Assembly (NCBI GenBank): GCA_030619885.1
Contig: JAUXAN010000003.1
Location: 28,095 to 92,094 of the forward strand
Direction of reading: 5' to 3'
Length of the DNA stretch: 64,000 nt
DNA from: a bacterium
Lineage (GTDB): Bacteria > Hydrothermota > DG-26 > JAUXAN01
In this document: piece after piece, positions 61,026-64,000 of the stretch
Layout of the letters: each line of letters begins with the position of its first letter
How positions within the stretch are numbered: position 1 is the first letter of the stretch
Translations under genes and position numbers: made by a program
The notes under the pieces: generated by a model
Seen by the model: the letters and a program-made list of their open reading frames with translations, nothing else
Told to the model about the DNA's origin: nothing
Database searches by the model: none

Positions 61026-61424
61026 CTATTTGCTCTTTGCCGAATCTAAAGGAAGATGGATGGCGAATTGACAAATATCATCTCCTTTGAGCAGTGATTT
61101 CAGGATTTCGACCTTTACTGGCTTTCCGAGAATACCTTCCCATTGCTGCCTGTACCAGCCAGAGCCACAATAACAAAATGTTGGGGAAATGCCCTCACCC
61201 AAATGATTTCTTACCAGAGGACAGTGACAGCAGTGTTTTCTTTTGGTATATACGCCGTAGTCATAAATGGCGATTGCGGGACCACAAATGTAATCCTTGC
61301 ATTGCTGGGACAATTTTTCAAATTTAGGATTCAATTCTTCTCTCTTTTGTAGTGAAAAACGAATACTGGCAATAAGCATTTCATCGATTTTATTGTGGAT
61401 TATTTCTGATTTTCCAAACGACAT
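61026..61424 (-). CDS. Cysteine-rich-domain protein, paralogue A (short form)
   Basis: A 132-residue protein consisting of the shared domain plus about 50 N-terminal residues: KHCCHCPLVRNHLGEG, ISPTFCYCGSGWYRQQWEGI, VKVEILKSLLKGDDICQFAI, HLP. This form has extra cysteines (KDYICGP). GGAGGG precedes the ATG. It is the first complete gene of the four-gene operon with the flavodoxin and paralogues B and C. DUF6144-like; function unknown. Confidence 0.6.
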   Translation of the reverse strand: MSFGKSEIIHNKIDEMLIASIRFSLQKREELNPKFEKLSQQCKDYICGPAIAIYDYGVYTKRKHCCHCPLVRNHLGEGISPTFCYCGSGWYRQQWEGILGKPVKVEILKSLLKGDDICQFAIHLPLDSAKSK

Positions 61425-61440
61425 ATTTTTCCCTCCTTCG

Positions 61441-61629
61441 TTATCTTAGATGGTACACAGAATATACGACAGTATCAGCAATATCTCTGATAGTTATATC
61501 TTCCTTGAAATTTCTTTCAATGAATTCAACGGCTTTAAACATTGCGCCAATAATTGACATAGATAAATTTGTTAATAAATTCCAGATTCCCGTACGGATC
61601 GTATGACCAGCCTGCTCCCAAACCTTCAT
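61441..61629 (-). pseudogene. Truncated AraC-family regulator fragment
   Basis: A 62-codon frame whose second half, FKAVEFIERNFKEDITIRDI followed by ADTVVYSVYHLR, matches the first helix-turn-helix of AraC/XylS DNA-binding domains. It stops exactly where the family continues with HxxRLFK, so the second helix-turn-helix is gone. The N-terminal 25 residues do not match. The frame starts 3 nt after the PhzF stop and ends 16 nt before the cysteine-rich operon. It is probably a deletion remnant; a very short functional regulator is less likely. Confidence 0.6.
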
Positions 61630-61632
61630 TTA

Positions 61633-62475
61633 TCATAGGTATAGTTCTCCTTTGAAAATAATAACTGCATTACCTATTAAATCGACTCTATCGTTAGAAC
61701 TTAAACGCACAGTAAGTTTACCTCCTCTGGAAGATGCCTGGTAGGCTGACATTTGATTCTTCTTCAATATTTTAGCCCAATAAGGGGTTAATACAGTATG
61801 AGCAGCACCAGTTACAGGGTCCTCATTTATGCCAACCCAAGGCGCAAAGAATCGCGAAATAAAATCATAAGGAGGATATCCAGATAAAGTAACAATAACG
61901 CCTCTAATATCTACTTTCGAGGTTGCAGTCTTCATCCTTTCAAAATCTGGTTTTATATTTTCAAGAGATCCTTCTCTTTCTAAATGGACCAAAAGGATTT
62001 TGAGTTTTTTAGCATAGGAAACATTCTTGAACTGTGTAATTCCCAATGCTTCAAGCAACTCCAGAGGTGGGTCGACAGGTGTTGGCTCATTGGCTGGGAA
62101 GTTAAGAAGTATCCCATTTTTCTCTCTTTTTACAATTAAATTTCCACTTTGTGTTTTAAATACTATTTTATCTGTCAACACATCAATATCATTAAATAAA
62201 ACTTTTGCAGTAGCCAGAGTTGCATGTCCACAAAGAGAAACTTCCACCTCGGGAGTGAACCATCGCAAAGAGAAAGTTCTTGATTCTTTAAGAGACTTTT
62301 CTTCAATCGAAGATAAAAACGCTGTTTCAGAGAGATTCATTTCTGCTGCAATGGACTGCAAAATATGATCCTCATATTGCTGTTGTAGAAGACAAACAGC
62401 TGCAGGATTACCTCTAAATGGCTGGTCAGTAAAAGCGTCTACTTGATAGATGGGAATTATATTATTTTCTTTCAT
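61633..62475 (-). CDS. PhzF-family isomerase/epimerase
   Basis: A 280-residue protein of the phenazine-biosynthesis PhzF/diaminopimelate epimerase fold: IPIYQVDAFTDQPFRGNPAA, the catalytic Glu in MNLSETAFL, LRWFTPEVEVSLCGHATLAT, and the second-half RFFAPWVGINEDPVTGAAHT. Most family members are of unknown substrate and are not tied to phenazines. The gap 62476-62824 upstream holds a dispersed promoter element at 62626-62688 and nothing else I recognise. The next frame, an AraC fragment, begins 3 nt after the stop. Confidence 0.88.
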   Translation of the reverse strand: MKENNIIPIYQVDAFTDQPFRGNPAAVCLLQQQYEDHILQSIAAEMNLSETAFLSSIEEKSLKESRTFSLRWFTPEVEVSLCGHATLATAKVLFNDIDVLTDKIVFKTQSGNLIVKREKNGILLNFPANEPTPVDPPLELLEALGITQFKNVSYAKKLKILLVHLEREGSLENIKPDFERMKTATSKVDIRGVIVTLSGYPPYDFISRFFAPWVGINEDPVTGAAHTVLTPYWAKILKKNQMSAYQASSRGGKLTVRLSSNDRVDLIGNAVIIFKGELYL

Positions 62476-62625
62476 CTAATCACATCCTCATCCTGATAAT
62501 CCGTCCAACGAGCAACTCATAACCTCCGGACAGGTATAATCGGTCGTTTGACCTCTCATGCTTCTTCTGATGGCTGAGTAAGGTCCCACAAATCCCCTTT
62601 TCCCCAATAACTCTAACTTATCTTA

Positions 62626-62688
62626 ATACATAGTATCAAATCTTGGCTCTTGACAAAATTCTAACATAGTTTCCCTCTTATGTCAAGA
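62626..62688 (-). repeat. Dispersed ~63-bp element with minus-strand promoter (second copy)
   Basis: Similar along its length to 26693-26754. On the minus strand it reads TTGACA, 17-nt spacer, TAGAAT, the same promoter as the first copy, with a degenerate second part (TTTGATACTATGTATT). It would transcribe phzF with a leader of about 180 nt. Confidence 0.6.
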
Positions 62689-62824
62689 CATTATAACTTG
62701 ATAACTTAACGGAAACCGGGGCGTCCTGAGTTTATTCAAACATAAAATGTAATTTGAAAACCTGACCTTCATCGCCCGCATTTGAAGTCTATCTCTTATA
62801 TCTTAGCCTGACCCCATGATCCCA

Positions 62825-63775
62825 CTACAAAATATCTTTCAATTTATCAAGTGTAATATTTCCACCACATATGACTAATACAATATTTTTATTCTTAAAT
62901 TTATTTTTTTCTTTAATTAATGAAGCAACTGTTACTCCTGCTGCACCTTCAATTACCAAATGATGTTTTCGTAGAATTAGCTTTATTGCTTTTTTAATTT
63001 CATTTTCATTAACGAGAATATAATCATCAACAAATTTCTTACAAAGCTCAAAAGTTATGGATCCATGCTCAATACCTCCCGCTGTTCCATCAGAAAGTGT
63101 TGGTTTAATTTTCATATCAATTATTTTTCCTGCTTTAATTGATTCATACATTACAGGAGAATTCCTTGGTAAACACCCAATAACTTTTATCTTTTTGTCT
63201 ACTAATTTTAAATAACCTCCAATTCCTGAAATTAATCCTCCACCACCAATTGAAGCAAAAACATAGTCAATTTTTTTCAATTGGTTCTTTAGTTCAACTC
63301 CTATCGTTCCTTGACCACCAATAATATTTCGATCATTATATGGAGAAATGTAAACTTGGTTATTCTTGTTGGCAATCCTTCTTGCATAAGCTTCTGTATC
63401 ATCACAATCCGTACCGTAAAATTTAAGATTGACAGAATAATATTTCAAGGCATTAATTTTTGATTTTGAGCTGTTTTTTGGTAAGTATATAGTACCTTTA
63501 CAATTTAAGGTTTTCAGTGCATTTGCAACACCTAACGCGTGATTTCCTGTTGATGCTGTGATAACTCCTCTTTCTCTTTGCTTTTTTGTTAAAGATAAGA
63601 CTTTGTTCATAGCTCCTCTTGCTTTGAAAGAACCGGTCAGTTGAAGATTTTCAAGTTTAAGATAAACATTACATTTACATAAATTACTCAAATAAGGAGA
63701 ATATTCAAGAGGTGTTTCGCGAATATATTTTCTAATTCTTTTTTCTGCTGCTAAAACTTCTTTTTTGACATTCAT
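62825..63775 (-). CDS. Threonine dehydratase/serine racemase-like PLP enzyme
   Basis: A 316-residue fold-type II PLP enzyme. The PLP-binding Lys is in LTGSFKARGAMNKVLSL, with the substrate loop TASTGNHALGVANAL and phosphate-binding SIGGGGLISGIGGYL. ISPYNDRNIIGGQGTIGVEL and VLVICGGNITLDKL complete the catalytic domain. There is no C-terminal ACT domain, so it resembles catabolic threonine dehydratase, serine racemase or a related hydro-lyase. The gene looks very AT-rich. It is separated from phzF by about 350 bp. Confidence 0.85.
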   Translation of the reverse strand: MNVKKEVLAAEKRIRKYIRETPLEYSPYLSNLCKCNVYLKLENLQLTGSFKARGAMNKVLSLTKKQRERGVITASTGNHALGVANALKTLNCKGTIYLPKNSSKSKINALKYYSVNLKFYGTDCDDTEAYARRIANKNNQVYISPYNDRNIIGGQGTIGVELKNQLKKIDYVFASIGGGGLISGIGGYLKLVDKKIKVIGCLPRNSPVMYESIKAGKIIDMKIKPTLSDGTAGGIEHGSITFELCKKFVDDYILVNENEIKKAIKLILRKHHLVIEGAAGVTVASLIKEKNKFKNKNIVLVICGGNITLDKLKDIL

Positions 63776-63938
63776 ATTTTATCTAAAAATTATGATAAAT
63801 ATAAATGTATCGAAAGTCTCAGTTCCCTCTTCCATTCCCCAGACATTTTCAAAAATTGCGTATAACTTGTTTATATGCAAACAGGTTCGCATATACCTCC
63901 CTATAGGTGAACCGCCAATCTTCCTTACTTTTTCTCTT

Positions 63939-63966
63939 ATACGTTAATCTCGCTTACTTAACGTAT
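63939..63966 (-). promoter_or_regulatory. Inverted repeat overlapping a candidate promoter
   Basis: ATACGTTAA and TTAACGTAT separated by 10 nt. On the minus strand TTGACT lies upstream, with TATACG partly inside the inverted repeat as a possible -10. It could be an operator for the dehydratase-like gene 160 nt downstream. The remaining 63776-63938 shows nothing definite. Confidence 0.35.
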
Positions 63967-64000
63967 ATAAAAGGCAATCAAAAGTCAAGACATACACGAG

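Noticed and set aside
61441..61629. Intact small DNA-binding regulator
   Set aside because: Only the first half of an AraC double helix-turn-helix is present, so a remnant is the simpler reading.

Overview
The window comes from a diderm bacterium with moderate to low GC (by eye). It has lipid A genes (lpxD, an lpxC-fabZ fusion, lpxA), an Mla-type ABC transporter, a TolB/CsgG-like secreted protein and a gingipain-type C25 protease whose C-terminus looks like a Type IX secretion (Por) sorting domain. The lpxC-fabZ fusion and the C25/T9SS protein point to the Fibrobacteres-Chlorobi-Bacteroidetes side, probably an uncultured candidate phylum of the WOR-3/TA06/Cloacimonetes sort. That placement is inference from gene content. 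No rRNA is present.

Layout. 1-2.35 kb: the 3' part of a TcmP-like gene, a small zinc ribbon, a HAD hydrolase and endonuclease III. 2.4-7.65 kb: lpxD-lpxC/fabZ-lpxA-pilT-pilT2, one chain of overlapping genes. 7.8-12.1 kb: a NeuB-type synthase and a giant membrane coiled-coil protein. 12.4-17.5 kb: hslV-tilS-C25 protease. 17.7-24.1 kb: rluD-like, rpe, trxB, a TlpA-like lipoprotein, glycerate kinase, a UPF0104 protein and rsmA. 24.1-29 kb, minus strand: ftsEX, then an accessory stretch (HAD, radical SAM, VTT protein, RAYT remnant) crowded with repeats. 29.6-34.5 kb, minus strand: response regulator, histidine kinase, TPR, trkA, trkH. 34.7-40.8 kb, minus strand: mreB-mreC-mreD-mrdA-rodA-lgt. 41-42.5 kb: a ptsN-like gene and hypE. 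42.7-47 kb: an unrecognised protein, a TolB/CsgG-like protein, and an ECF sigma/anti-sigma pair divergent from a small membrane protein. 47-52.5 kb, minus strand: mlaEFD, dnaB, a family 4 uracil-DNA glycosylase and coaBC. 52.7-56.9 kb: a radical SAM DNA-repair-like protein, tRNA-Val, groESL and tatA. 57-63.8 kb, minus strand: glnS and an accessory block with three paralogous cysteine-rich proteins around a flavodoxin, PhzF and a threonine dehydratase-like enzyme.

Operon-internal genes mostly overlap or sit next to each other with Shine-Dalgarno sites. First genes of operons behave differently: a near-perfect TTGACA/-10 pair lies so close to the start codon that the mRNA would be leaderless or nearly so (lpxD, neuB, trkH, trxB, the VTT protein, the 52.7-kb radical SAM gene). 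Many of these promoters share an upstream module of degenerate CTGTG/TCGTG units at about 9-10-nt spacing followed by a T-rich run. Long promoter-bearing direct repeats (56, 118, about 62 and 32 bp) occur at accessory genes, which suggests that promoter modules have spread by duplication. Perfect palindromes like REP elements also occur, one of them inside the glycerate kinase reading frame, together with a broken RAYT transposase gene.

The most notable items are the promoter-module family and leaderless architecture, the palindrome inside the glycerate kinase gene, the mirror-image ECF promoters at 45.84-45.90 kb, and the flavodoxin operon with three cysteine-rich paralogues at 58.8-61.4 kb.
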